In this document: positions 8,867-18,022 of the stretch, in pieces | Layout: each line of letters begins with the position of its first letter | Numbering within the stretch: the first letter of the stretch is position 1 | NCBI RefSeq assembly: GCF_009908165.1 | Contig: NZ_JAAAUC010000004.1 | Location: forward strand, 186,001-250,000 | Source: Frigidibacter albus | Lineage (GTDB): Bacteria; Pseudomonadota; Alphaproteobacteria; Rhodobacterales; Rhodobacteraceae | Length of the DNA: 64,000 nt | Direction of reading: 5' to 3' | Made by a program: the position numbers and the translations under genes | Notes under the pieces: model-generated | What the model was told of the DNA's origin: nothing | Database searches by the model: none | Seen by the model: the letters and a program-made list of their open reading frames with translations, nothing else

Positions 8867-8880
8867 GTGATCCAGATCAA
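8867..8880. promoter_or_regulatory. FNR/FnrL-type binding site upstream of cytochrome c peroxidase
   Basis: GTGATCCAGATCAA matches the FNR consensus TTGAT-N4-ATCAA at nine of its ten defined bases. It lies 64 bp before the start codon of the peroxidase gene. Control of bacterial di-haem peroxidases by FNR-type activators under low oxygen is known (for example FnrP in Paracoccus). The link here is inferred from position. Confidence 0.65.
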
Positions 8881-8943
8881 TTTATCGTCAGGAGTTTGTC
8901 TTAGAATAGTTCCACGTTCTGAATGAACCGGAGGGACTACCTT

Positions 8944-9987
8944 ATGAGACGATATTTCACGTCGACCGCAGCGGTGCTGGCCCTGCTCGCCGCCCCTGCC
9001 CTGGCCGACGATTCCGCCCTGCGTGACCAAGCCAAGGATATGTTCGAGGTCATCCCGCTCAGCGGGGCCGACATCGACACCATCGTGATGACCCGCGACC
9101 GGATCGACCTTGGCGCGATGCTGTTCTTCGATCCGCGGATCTCCAGCTCGGGCATCTTCTCGTGCCAGTCGTGCCACAATGTCGGCATCGGCGGTGTGGA
9201 CGGGCTCGAAACCTCGATCGGCCACGGCTGGCAGAAGGGTCCGCGCAACTCGCCGACCGTGTTCAATGCCGTGTTCAACATCGCCCAGTTCTGGGATGGC
9301 CGCGCGCCCGACCTTGCCGCACAGGCCAAGGGGCCGGTGCAGGCCGGGGTGGAGATGAACAACACCCCCGAAATGGTGACCTCGACCCTCAAGTCGATGG
9401 ACGGCTATGTGACCGCCTTCGCCGCCGCCTTCCCGGGCGAGGCCGACCCGATCACCTTCGACAACTTCGCGCGCGCCATCGAAAGCTTCGAGGCGACGCT
9501 GATCACCCCCAACGCCCGTTTCGACCAGTGGCTGATGGGCGCTGACGGCGCGCTGAACGAGCAGGAAAAGCGCGGCCTCGCCGCGTTCATGGATCAGGGC
9601 TGTTCGTCCTGCCATGCCGGCGTGAACTTCGGCGGGCAGGAATACTACCCCTTCGGCCTGATCGAACGCCCCGGCGGCGACGTGCTGCCCGAAGGTGACC
9701 GCGGCCGCTTTGCGGTGACCGAGACAGCGGATGACGACTATGTCTTCCGCGCCGCGCCGCTGCGCAACATCGCCATCACCGCCCCCTACTTCCACTCGGG
9801 CGTGGTCTGGGATCTGCGCGAGGCCGTGCAGATCATGGGCACCTCGCAGCTTGGTGCCGATCTGAATGACACCGATGTCGATGACATCGTGGCCTTCCTC
9901 GGCACCCTGACCGGCGAGCAGCCCGAGGTCGTGCACCCGATCCTGCCGGTGCGCACCGGCGACACGCCGAAGCCCGACCACATGTAA
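8944..9987 (+). CDS. ccpA: Periplasmic di-haem cytochrome c peroxidase
   Basis: Reduces hydrogen peroxide in the periplasm using electrons from small cytochromes c. The 347-aa precursor has a signal peptide (MRRYFTSTAAVLALLAAPALA). Two haem c sites are seen, CQSCH at residues 74-78 (peroxidatic haem) and CSSCH at 220-224 (electron-transfer haem). The family stretch GPRNSPTVFNAVFN with FWDGRA lies between them. GGAGGG is well placed for ATG 8944; the ATG at 8923 would spoil the signal peptide. It is monocistronic, between an FNR box and a hairpin at 10013-10034. MauG-like proteins are relatives, but no methylamine genes are near. Confidence 0.9.
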   Translation: MRRYFTSTAAVLALLAAPALADDSALRDQAKDMFEVIPLSGADIDTIVMTRDRIDLGAMLFFDPRISSSGIFSCQSCHNVGIGGVDGLETSIGHGWQKGPRNSPTVFNAVFNIAQFWDGRAPDLAAQAKGPVQAGVEMNNTPEMVTSTLKSMDGYVTAFAAAFPGEADPITFDNFARAIESFEATLITPNARFDQWLMGADGALNEQEKRGLAAFMDQGCSSCHAGVNFGGQEYYPFGLIERPGGDVLPEGDRGRFAVTETADDDYVFRAAPLRNIAITAPYFHSGVVWDLREAVQIMGTSQLGADLNDTDVDDIVAFLGTLTGEQPEVVHPILPVRTGDTPKPDHM

Positions 9988-10012
9988 TCCTGTCCCGGAT
10001 TGCAGTCACAGG

Positions 10013-10034
10013 GGGGCGCGGGACACCGCGCCCC
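10013..10034. terminator. Stem-loop between convergent genes
   Basis: GGGGCGCGG and CCGCGCCCC form a perfect 9-bp stem around a GACA loop, 25 bp after the peroxidase stop and 16 bp before the stop of the opposite-strand kinase gene. There is no long T-run, so it may end or protect both transcripts rather than be a classical intrinsic terminator. Confidence 0.5.
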
Positions 10035-10050
10035 TTCCTGCGTCCGGGGA

Positions 10051-10779
10051 TCAGCCTGCCAGGAAGCCCCCTGCCAGACCGGCCGCCCGCTCCGGCTCCA
10101 GTTGCCAGCAGCAGGCAATTTCCCAGGCCAGCAACGCCCGGCGCATCGGCGGCGGCAGGTCAGCGCCGCAGGGGCCGGTGTCGAACGGCACCGCATCCAC
10201 CCGGGCCTCGTCCCAGTCCAGCAGCACCGGGCGGCCATCCGCGTCCCACAGCAGGTTGCCGGGGCCGAGGTCGCCGTGGATACCGGCCCGCGGCAGCCCC
10301 CGCAGCGCGCCCCAGGCCGCGCGGCAGGCCTCTGCCAGCGGCGCCGGCATCGCCCGCAGGTCCACATCGCCGCCCGCCTCCGCGCCGCCTGCAAGGTCCA
10401 GCGCACTGGCAAAGCCCGGCCGCTGCGGCATCGCCGCCGAGAGGCGGTGCAGCACCTCGATGCGCCCCGCGATCCTTGTCAGGTCGGCCGGCGCGAAGGG
10501 CCGGCCCTCAAGGAAAGGCTCGCAAGTCCACCCCGCCTCGATCAGCCGTCCCTGCCGCGAGGCGATCAGCCGCGGCACCGCAAAGCCCGCCGCCTCGGCC
10601 GCATCCATCATCCCGCCCAGCCAGAGCAGCGCCGCCTCGCTGCGCCGCGTGCTCTTGATCACCAGACCCGGCCCCCGCCCCCGCGTGCGCCAGGCGGCAT
10701 TGCGATGCCCGCCGGTCAACCGCTCCAGCGGCGCGGTGAGGCCCCAGAGCGCAAGCACGCTGTCAGGCGGAGGGGTCAC
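10051..10779 (-). CDS. Aminoglycoside phosphotransferase/choline kinase-family protein
   Basis: A small-molecule kinase-like protein of 242 aa. The catalytic loop GIHGDLGPGNLLWD (HxDxxxxN) and the metal motif VLLDWDEA are intact, as is LTGGHRNAAWR near the N-terminus. It starts at GTG 10779, which overlaps the TGA of the upstream oxidoreductase gene (GTGTGA), so the two are translationally coupled. Most chromosomal members phosphorylate unknown metabolites; resistance to aminoglycosides should not be assumed. Confidence 0.72.
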   Translation of the reverse strand: MTPPPDSVLALWGLTAPLERLTGGHRNAAWRTRGRGPGLVIKSTRRSEAALLWLGGMMDAAEAAGFAVPRLIASRQGRLIEAGWTCEPFLEGRPFAPADLTRIAGRIEVLHRLSAAMPQRPGFASALDLAGGAEAGGDVDLRAMPAPLAEACRAAWGALRGLPRAGIHGDLGPGNLLWDADGRPVLLDWDEARVDAVPFDTGPCGADLPPPMRRALLAWEIACCWQLEPERAAGLAGGFLAG

Positions 10780-11960
10780 ACGATCGCCTGTTCCAGGAAG
10801 GGCCGGCCCTCCAGCACCCGCTCGACCCCCAAGGGCGACAGATCGAGGCTTTGATACGCTCCCGTCAGCAGCAGTTCGGCAATGCCGCGGCCGACGGCGG
10901 GGGCCTGTTGCAGCCCGTGACCGGAAAAGCCGTTCATCAGGTAGAAGTTCGCCAGATGCGGATGCAGCCCAAGAATGGCGTTCTGGTCCAGGGTGTTATA
11001 GGCATAGTGCCCGGCCCAGAGCCGCGTGACCTTCGCCTCGTCGAAGCCCGGCACCCGGTTCCAGATCTTCTCCCAGATCAGATCCTCGAACTGGCCGGCA
11101 TCGGGCTCAAAATCATCCGCCGCGCAAGGGCCATCCTCGGTCGGCACGGTCGCGGTCAGCCACTGGCTGTGCTCGGGGCGCATCCAGTAGCCGGCGGGGT
11201 CGATGACCATGGGGGCTTCGGGGTGGCGGGCATTGGGGGCGTCGACGACGAAAACCGTGCGTTTCCGGGGCTCTACGGGCAGATCTTCGCCCAACATCTT
11301 AAGAACGGAAGCCGCCCCCGTTCCCGCTGCGCAGATGAAGCTTGCCGCCTCGACCCGCCCGCCCTTTTCCAACGTTGCCGCAACCACGCGCCCGTCCACC
11401 CGTTCCAGCCCGGTCACCCGGTCACGGACGAACTGCGCGCCCTGCGCCCGCGCCGCCGCCCGGAAGCCGGCCAGCAGGCCCATATTGTCGAACCACCCCT
11501 CCAGCCGCGGGCCGTAGCTGGCCGCCGACAGGCCGGCGGTCTCGATCCACGGAAACCGCGCCGCGATCTCGGCCGGCGACAGCACCTGCGTCTCGGCCCC
11601 GAGGCCGCGCTGCATCGCCGCCAGATCCTCCATCAGCGCCGCGCCTGCCTCTGTCTCGGCCAGGAACAGGTAGCCGTTCTCCTTGAGCCCCAGCGAGGGC
11701 ACGCCGACGTCCTGCCCCAGCGAGCCCTGAAAATCCCTCAGAAACTCCACCCCGAAGCGGCTGATCTGCACGTTGACCGGGTTGCTGAACTGTTGGCGGA
11801 TCGACGCCGCCGACAGCGCGGTCGAAGACCGGGCATAGCTGGGGTCCATTTCGACCACGCTCACCCGCAGCCCCGGCTGCATCCGGGTCAGCCAGAAGGC
11901 GACCGAGGCCCCCATCACCGCGCCGCCGATGACCAGAACATCCGTTCCCTGCACGTCCAT
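10776..11960 (-). CDS. FAD-dependent oxidoreductase of the DAO/sarcosine oxidase beta family
   Basis: A 394-aa flavoprotein, probably an amine or amino-acid oxidase/dehydrogenase. The Rossmann motif VLVIGGAVMGASVAFWL is at the N-terminus, followed by an acidic strand end (VVEMD). RSSTALSAASIRQQFSNPVN and the C-terminal NGFSGHGLQQAPAVGRGIAEL match sarcosine-oxidase-beta/FOXRED1-like proteins. ATG 11960 is preceded by AAGGGG. It forms an overlapping pair with the kinase-like gene downstream. The substrate is unknown. Confidence 0.8.
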   Translation of the reverse strand: MDVQGTDVLVIGGAVMGASVAFWLTRMQPGLRVSVVEMDPSYARSSTALSAASIRQQFSNPVNVQISRFGVEFLRDFQGSLGQDVGVPSLGLKENGYLFLAETEAGAALMEDLAAMQRGLGAETQVLSPAEIAARFPWIETAGLSAASYGPRLEGWFDNMGLLAGFRAAARAQGAQFVRDRVTGLERVDGRVVAATLEKGGRVEAASFICAAGTGAASVLKMLGEDLPVEPRKRTVFVVDAPNARHPEAPMVIDPAGYWMRPEHSQWLTATVPTEDGPCAADDFEPDAGQFEDLIWEKIWNRVPGFDEAKVTRLWAGHYAYNTLDQNAILGLHPHLANFYLMNGFSGHGLQQAPAVGRGIAELLLTGAYQSLDLSPLGVERVLEGRPFLEQAIV

Positions 11961-12213
11961 GCTTTGCCCCTTAGCCGATTCTGATCCTACCTACCGCGCG
12001 GTGATCGCAGGGAAAAGTGGCCTCACCATCGCTTTGGCGGCGAAAAGCGACGGCGCTCTCGACAGGGCCGAACCCGCGTGGCAGATTTGGCCGGGGACCA
12101 ACGCATATGAAGACGACGATTGCCCGGGCTGTCTGCCCGCCGAAGATATCGATGCCATGTCAGGGCCGGGTGACCCGGGCCGAGAGCCGGTTTGCGCCGC
12201 GGGCAGGTGCCGA
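11961..12213. promoter_or_regulatory. Divergent intergenic region with a GC palindrome
   Basis: A 253-bp region between the divergent oxidoreductase and LuxR-family genes. ACCGCGCGGT at 11993-12002 is a perfect 10-bp palindrome. It might be an operator for the adjacent regulator, but it is short and GC-rich, so chance is possible. No coding sequence is convincing here. Confidence 0.35.
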
Positions 12214-13005
12214 ATGATCGATCATCTGGAACGGCTGATGCAGGCCGGCACCATCGAGGAGGTCTGGGCGCTGCACGCGGCGCGCATGGCAGGGTTCGGC
12301 TTTGACCGGCTGCTGTATGGCTTCACCCGGTTCCGCACCCACAAATCCTTTGGCAGCAAGGACGATCTGCTGGTTCTGTCGAACTACAACCCGGACTATC
12401 TGCGCGACTATATCGAAGGCGGGCTTTACATGCATGCGCCGATGGTCGGCTGGGCCGCCGAGAACGAAGGCGCCTGTTCCTGGCGGATGATCGAGGAGCG
12501 CTCGCGCAACGGCGCCATGACCGAGGCCGAGCGGCAGGTGCGCGACCTGAACCAGCGCCACCGGATCGAAGCCGGTTATTCGATCAGCTTCCGCGATGCC
12601 TCGGTCCGGGCCAAGGGCGCCATCGCGCTCTGCGCGCGCGAGGGGCTGCGGCAGGGCGAAGTCGACGAGGTCTGGGCACGGCACGGGCGCGAGCTGCTGG
12701 TCTTGAACAACATCACCCATCTGCGCATCACCGCGATGCCCTTCGCCACCTCGCGCCGGGCGCTGAGCCTGCGCCAGCGCGAGGCGCTGGAATGGGTCGG
12801 CGATGGCAAGACCACCGCCGATATCGCGCAGATCATGGGGCTGGCGCCGGCGACGGTGGAAAAGCACCTGCGGCTGGCGCGCGAGGCGCTGGACGTGGAC
12901 ACCACCGCGCAGGCGGTGCTGAAGGCGGCATTCCAGAATCAGATCTTTGTGGTCAGCCCACAAACGCGGCCCGAGGCACGGCCAGAGGCGCGCGCCCGGG
13001 CCTGA
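12214..13005 (+). CDS. LuxR-family transcriptional regulator without adjacent luxI
   Basis: A 263-aa regulator. Residues ~1-170 match the autoinducer-binding domain (FGFDRLLYGFT..., SNYNPDYLRDYIEGGLYMHAP, CSWRMIEERS). Residues ~175-240 are the LuxR helix-turn-helix (LSLRQREALEWVGDGKTTAD, then IAQIMGLAPATVEKHLRLA). The usual Asp-Pro of the ligand pocket reads Ala-Pro here (YMHAPMVGW). ATG 12214 is the start that leaves a normal-length N-terminus; an in-frame ATG at 12157 is possible. No acyl-homoserine-lactone synthase gene is in the window, so this is a solo regulator here. Confidence 0.82.
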   Translation: MIDHLERLMQAGTIEEVWALHAARMAGFGFDRLLYGFTRFRTHKSFGSKDDLLVLSNYNPDYLRDYIEGGLYMHAPMVGWAAENEGACSWRMIEERSRNGAMTEAERQVRDLNQRHRIEAGYSISFRDASVRAKGAIALCAREGLRQGEVDEVWARHGRELLVLNNITHLRITAMPFATSRRALSLRQREALEWVGDGKTTADIAQIMGLAPATVEKHLRLAREALDVDTTAQAVLKAAFQNQIFVVSPQTRPEARPEARARA

Positions 13006-13012
13006 AGGCGGC

Positions 13013-13918
13013 TCAGCCCCACTCCGCCACAAACTCGCGCCACTCGCCCTTGCTCATCCCCGAGCTTTCCTGCGTCACCACCTCGCCGGCCAGCCGGCGC
13101 CTCAGCGCCTCTGCGCCCTTGCCGCTGAGCTGCACGGCGCCGAGTCGGTAATCCTCGAAGGCACCATAGGCCAACGGCACCCAATCCTTGACGATCTCGC
13201 ACATCGCCTCGGCATAGACACGGATCTCATACTGCGCATGGGCATCGGCGCGCAGGCGCAGGAAGTGGAAGAGGTTGTGCAGGTCGATCTTCCAGTACCA
13301 TTGCGTGTAGATATTGGCGGGCAGGTTCATCCGCGCCAGTTCACGCGCAAGGCCCTGCTGGCCGTCCTGGCTGAGCATGCCCTCGTAATGGTCATAGCTG
13401 CGCATCGCATCCTCGCGCAGCAGATCGAGCACGCGGGCGGCCTCTGCCCCCTCCAGCACCGCGCCGCGGCCCTGGTTGTTGACGGTGGATTGCGCCGCCA
13501 GCTGGTCCGGCGCCGGGATGTAGAACTCCCGGTCGAGGATCGAGTAGCGGGCGGAGTATTCGTTGACGTTGGCGGTGCGGTGGCGGATCCACTGGCGCGC
13601 CACGAAGACCGGCAGCTTGACGTGGAATTTCACCTCGCACATCTCGAACGGGGTCGAATGCCAGTGCCGCATCAGGTAGCGGATCAGCCCTTCATCGTTC
13701 GAGACCGACTTGGTGCCGCGGCCATAGCTGACACGGGCGGCCTGGGTGATGGCGCCGTCGTCACCCATGTAGTCGATGACGCGGACGAGACCGTGATCGA
13801 GCACCGGATGCGCTGTGTAGAGATGCGCCTCCATCCCCGGGGCGGTGGCGCGCAGGGTTTGGCGGGGTTCGGAGCGGGCCTCCTCGATCTCGGCCAGTTG
13901 TTCCGGGGTCAGCGGCAT
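13013..13918 (-). CDS. thyX: Flavin-dependent thymidylate synthase ThyX
   Basis: Makes dTMP from dUMP using methylene-tetrahydrofolate, FAD and NADPH. The ThyX signature [15 protein letters not shown] is at residues 112-126 of the 301-aa product. ATG 13918 is chosen because AGGAGGG lies at the right distance before it; the ATG 18 bp further upstream would contain that ribosome-binding site. It converges with the LuxR gene with only 7 bp between the stops. ThyX usually replaces ThyA; no thyA is seen here. Confidence 0.95.
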   Translation of the reverse strand: MPLTPEQLAEIEEARSEPRQTLRATAPGMEAHLYTAHPVLDHGLVRVIDYMGDDGAITQAARVSYGRGTKSVSNDEGLIRYLMRHWHSTPFEMCEVKFHVKLPVFVARQWIRHRTANVNEYSARYSILDREFYIPAPDQLAAQSTVNNQGRGAVLEGAEAARVLDLLREDAMRSYDHYEGMLSQDGQQGLARELARMNLPANIYTQWYWKIDLHNLFHFLRLRADAHAQYEIRVYAEAMCEIVKDWVPLAYGAFEDYRLGAVQLSGKGAEALRRRLAGEVVTQESSGMSKGEWREFVAEWG

Positions 13919-14096
13919 CGGTCCCTCCTGCGGCATGATTCCGGCGCTACTCTATATGGGTGGGGCCTTGGGGTGAACGGCTATATGCGGAGGTGGGCGG
14001 CGGGGAAATGCCGCATCGCGTGCGTTGCCCCTCGCCCCTGCCGCGCAGGGCGCTAGACTGGTCTTTGGCCAACGCGCCGCGAACAGGAGAAATTTC

Positions 14097-14525
14097 ATGC
14101 AGATCCGCTATCTTCACACCATGGTCCGGGTGCTGGACCTTGACGCCTCGATCGCCTTTTTCCGCCTGCTGGGGCTGGAGGAAACCCGCCGCATCGAGAG
14201 CGAGAAGGGCCGCTTCACGCTGGTGTTCCTGGCGCCTCCGGGCCAGGCCGAGTGCCCGGTGGAGCTGACGTTCAACTGGGACGGGGATGACGGGCTCCCG
14301 TCGGACAGCCGGCATTTCGGGCATCTGGCCTATGCGGTGGAGAATATCTACGACACCTGCGCGCATCTGCAGGCCAATGGCGTGGTGATCAACCGCCCGC
14401 CGCGCGACGGGCATATGGCCTTCGTGCGCAGCCCCGACAATGTGTCGATCGAGCTGCTGCAGATGGGCGATGCGCTGGCGCCGGCCGAGCCCTGGGCGAG
14501 CATGGGCAATACCGGGCATTGGTGA
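14097..14525 (+). CDS. gloA: Lactoylglutathione lyase (glyoxalase I)
   Basis: Converts the methylglyoxal-glutathione hemithioacetal to lactoylglutathione. The 142-aa VOC-fold protein has the four expected metal ligands: His in YLHTMVRV, Glu in CPVELTFNWD, His in HFGHLAYAV, and Glu in NVSIELLQ. ATG 14097 follows AGGAGA. It stands alone, with a repeat hairpin downstream. Cytosolic detoxification is the standard role. Confidence 0.92.
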   Translation: MQIRYLHTMVRVLDLDASIAFFRLLGLEETRRIESEKGRFTLVFLAPPGQAECPVELTFNWDGDDGLPSDSRHFGHLAYAVENIYDTCAHLQANGVVINRPPRDGHMAFVRSPDNVSIELLQMGDALAPAEPWASMGNTGHW

Positions 14526-14997
14526 AGGCCCTTGCGGGCTGCCGGGCGGCCCGTGGCTGACGAAGGCGGGGGGCCGTCTGCCCCCCGGCGCCCGTGCCGG
14601 GCGCTCCCCCCGAGGATATTTTGACCAGAACGAAGCGGAGGATGCGGTGCGGCAGGGTCAGGGCGCGCCATTCCTACCCCGAGGGCTTGGCGGCGCCGCT
14701 GTGCTATGTGCGCCTCCATGCCGCCGCGGAGCCGTGAAGCGGAAACGCCCGGCGCAGCGGCGGCTTGGCTATGTTGCAAGGGGATCGAAGACGACCTCTG
14801 AACCCGGCGCAGAGCCGATCCGCGAGAAGGCGGGCGGGCGCGGGCTCTTTTCGGCGCGGGCAAGCTGTGACCGCGCGGGCGCCGAGACGCCAGACCCGGC
14901 ACAGGGAAGGCACAGGGCCGCATCGGGCCCCGAGGTGCCGGACCGACGCCAGCGGGGTCGGGCGGTCAGGCGGGCGGGCGCCCGTCCCCGCCGCCCT
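14526..14997. other. 472-bp gene-free stretch with a GC hairpin repeat
   Basis: No ORF here has a plausible start or family resemblance. The first part carries the family-2 repeat described at 14568-14633. The rest is GC-rich with no recognised site. It separates gloA from the converging 3' end of the MarR gene. Confidence 0.5.
14568..14633 (+). repeat. Family-2 intergenic repeat, copy 1 (hairpin plus GGATATTT)
   Basis: GGGGGG/CCCCCC stem at 14568-14586, more GC-rich palindromic sequence, then CCCCCGAGGATATTTTGACC. It starts 43 bp after the gloA stop. Related copies are at 40826-40863 and 54950-54988. The position after stop codons suggests a 3'-end or termination element. Confidence 0.55.
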
Positions 14998-15507
14998 TCA
15001 GTAGATATAGCGGATCTGGTCGGTCCAGTAGCGTTCGAGCCGGCGCAGGGAGGTGTTGACGAGGTCGATGCCGTCGAGGCCGATGACGCCCTTGGCCTCC
15101 ATCCCCTCGGCATGGCGGGCGAAGAGGGCGGCGACGACACTGCGCACCTCGCGGCCCTTGGGGGTCAGCTTCACGCGGACGGAGCGGCGGTCGATCTCGC
15201 AGCGCTGGTGGTGCATGAAGCCGGCCTCCACCAGTTTCTTCAGGTTGTAGCTGACATTCGAGCCCTGGTAGTAGCCGCGGGATTTCAGCTCGCCCGCCGT
15301 CACCTCGTTCTCGCCGATGTTGAACAGCAAGAGCGCCTGCACCGCGTTGATTTCCAGCTGGCCCAGCCGTTCGAATTCATCCTTGATCACGTCGAGGAGC
15401 AGCCGGTGCAGCCGTTCGACCAGCGCGAGGCTGTCGAGATAGCCGAGATGGAAGCCCCTTTTTGCCGTGTCCTGCACCGCAAGTTGCCCTGCCACATGCA
15501 TCGTCAT
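14998..15507 (-). CDS. ldtR: MarR-family winged-helix regulator, LdtR-like
   Basis: A 169-aa regulator. The N-terminus MTMHVAGQLAVQDTAKRGFHLG and the following helices match alphaproteobacterial LdtR (controller of L,D-transpeptidase and osmotic tolerance genes). The winged-helix core reads LEINAVQALLLFNIGENEVT, then SNVSYNLKKLVEAGFM and RRSVRVKLTPKGREV. ATG 15507 follows GGAGA. It lies 85 bp after sdhE on the same strand. Assignment to LdtR is from memory of the family. Confidence 0.75.
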   Translation of the reverse strand: MTMHVAGQLAVQDTAKRGFHLGYLDSLALVERLHRLLLDVIKDEFERLGQLEINAVQALLLFNIGENEVTAGELKSRGYYQGSNVSYNLKKLVEAGFMHHQRCEIDRRSVRVKLTPKGREVRSVVAALFARHAEGMEAKGVIGLDGIDLVNTSLRRLERYWTDQIRYIY

Positions 15508-15592
15508 GCGCGTCTCCGCCAGTTGCCCGTCCCGGAAGGGAGACTGGCGGGGAAAGGCAAAATTCCGGTTAACGGCAATGAGGCCGTCGGCG

Positions 15593-15868
15593 CTAGCTGG
15601 CGGGCGACAGGCGGGTGCGGGCAAAGGCGCCGATCTCGTCCAGAAGCGCGGACAGATGCGCGGGGGGCACCGCATGGCCGGTGATCCAGGGGTAAAGGTC
15701 CTGGTCATTCTCTTCCAGCAGCACGTCGTAGAGGTCCAGCGCCTCGGGCGACATGCCCGCCAACCGCGCATCGGCCCAGGGGCCGAGGATCAGGTCCATC
15801 TCCTTGGTGCCGCGCCGCCAGCTGCGCATCCGCATCCGCTTCAGCCGGGCCTCTGCCGTTTCGGTCAT
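15593..15868 (-). CDS. sdhE: Succinate dehydrogenase assembly factor SdhE (FAD assembly)
   Basis: A 91-aa protein that helps attach FAD to the SdhA flavoprotein. The family hallmark RRGTKEMDLILGPWAD is at residues 19-34 and the length is typical. Its ATG overlaps the last codons of the XRE-type gene upstream (shared 15865-15868), so the two are coupled. SdhA itself is not in the window. Confidence 0.92.
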   Translation of the reverse strand: MTETAEARLKRMRMRSWRRGTKEMDLILGPWADARLAGMSPEALDLYDVLLEENDQDLYPWITGHAVPPAHLSALLDEIGAFARTRLSPAS

Positions 15869-16287
15869 TCCGTCATCTCCTGCTGTGCCGCGCTGCCGGT
15901 TGCGGCGCGCAGGCGTTGTTCGAGTTGCCCCATCCGGCCCGCGATCTGGCCGAGATCCGCCTGCAGCTGGCGCATCTCGGCCAGAAGCGGCGCCAGCTCA
16001 TTGCGCTGTGCGTCGGGGCCTTCGGGCCCGTCGCCCTGCCCCGTCAGCAGCCAGGGGATCGACACGCCCAGCATCCCCGACAGCATCTGCAGCTTGTTGC
16101 CGCGCGGGTCGGACATGTCATCCTCCCAGGCGGCCACCGTCTTCAGCTTCACCCCCAGCCGCGCCGACAGCTGTTCGCGCGTCATCCCCGCCGCCTCGCG
16201 CGCGCCGGTGACGCGGTCGCCGAAAGTGGCGGTTTCGTCGCTGAACCAGCCGGCGGTTGCGCCCTCGTCCATCGGATTGTCGCTCAT
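15865..16287 (-). CDS. XRE-family helix-turn-helix protein
   Basis: A 140-aa protein. The HTH occupies residues ~23-80: FGDRVTGAREAAGMTREQLS, then RLGVKLKTVAAWEDDMSDPR and LQMLSGMLGVSIPWLLTG. The C-terminal part is a short coiled coil (LLAEMRQLQADLGQIAGRMG). AAGGA precedes ATG 16287. It is divergent from the aminotransferase gene and overlaps sdhE. It is widespread beside sdhE in this bacterial family, as far as I recall. Target genes unknown. Confidence 0.8.
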   Translation of the reverse strand: MSDNPMDEGATAGWFSDETATFGDRVTGAREAAGMTREQLSARLGVKLKTVAAWEDDMSDPRGNKLQMLSGMLGVSIPWLLTGQGDGPEGPDAQRNELAPLLAEMRQLQADLGQIAGRMGQLEQRLRAATGSAAQQEMTE

Positions 16288-16309
16288 CGCTTTGTCCTTT
16301 GGTCCTTGA

Positions 16310-17572
<1,263 letters not shown>

Positions 17573-17594
17573 TCGAGAAGCGGAGGCGCAAGGC

Positions 17595-18020
17595 ATGGCA
17601 GGCGATTTGCCCGACTATTACTTTCGCATCCGCGAGAATGGCGCGGCGGTGTTTCGGGTCGATACCGAAAACCGCCAGCGCCGGATCGAGATGGACCAGA
17701 TCGCGCTGGTCAATGTCCGCAACGGCGAGATCAAGGCGCATGGCGAACGCAAGCTGACGCCGGCCGATATGGTCGTGATCCGCGAGTGGCTGGCCAATCG
17801 GCAGGCGCTGCTGGCCAGGCGCGACATCGACGACATCCACCGCGCCGTCGATTACCTGAACCTGACGGCGCAATGGGTGCAAGCCAAGGCCAGCGATGAG
17901 CAGCTGGAGAATGTGACCGACCCGCTGCTGCTGGCGATGCATGACCTGCGCACCGTGCTGGTGCGCAAGAAGGCAGAGCGGATCATGAAGGGCCAGCCGG
18001 CGGAAGACACCGGCGAGTAG
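17595..18020 (+). CDS. Conserved hypothetical protein
   Basis: A 141-aa soluble protein, predicted mixed N-terminus (DYYFRIRENGAAVFRVDTEN) and helical C-terminus (RRDIDDIHRAVDYLNLTAQW). I do not recognise a family. It follows aspC by 22 bp and ends 2 bp before the convergent MATE gene. Codon use looks like that of its neighbours, so it is likely real. Confidence 0.7.
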   Translation: MAGDLPDYYFRIRENGAAVFRVDTENRQRRIEMDQIALVNVRNGEIKAHGERKLTPADMVVIREWLANRQALLARRDIDDIHRAVDYLNLTAQWVQAKASDEQLENVTDPLLLAMHDLRTVLVRKKAERIMKGQPAEDTGE

Positions 18021-18022
18021 CC

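Noticed and set aside
10051-10779. Aminoglycoside-resistance gene
   Set aside because: Kinase motifs are present, but coupling to an FAD oxidoreductase and normal chromosomal composition argue for a metabolic role.
14348-14923. 191-codon minus-strand frame downstream of gloA
   Set aside because: Overlaps gloA and the family-2 hairpin; no protein features.
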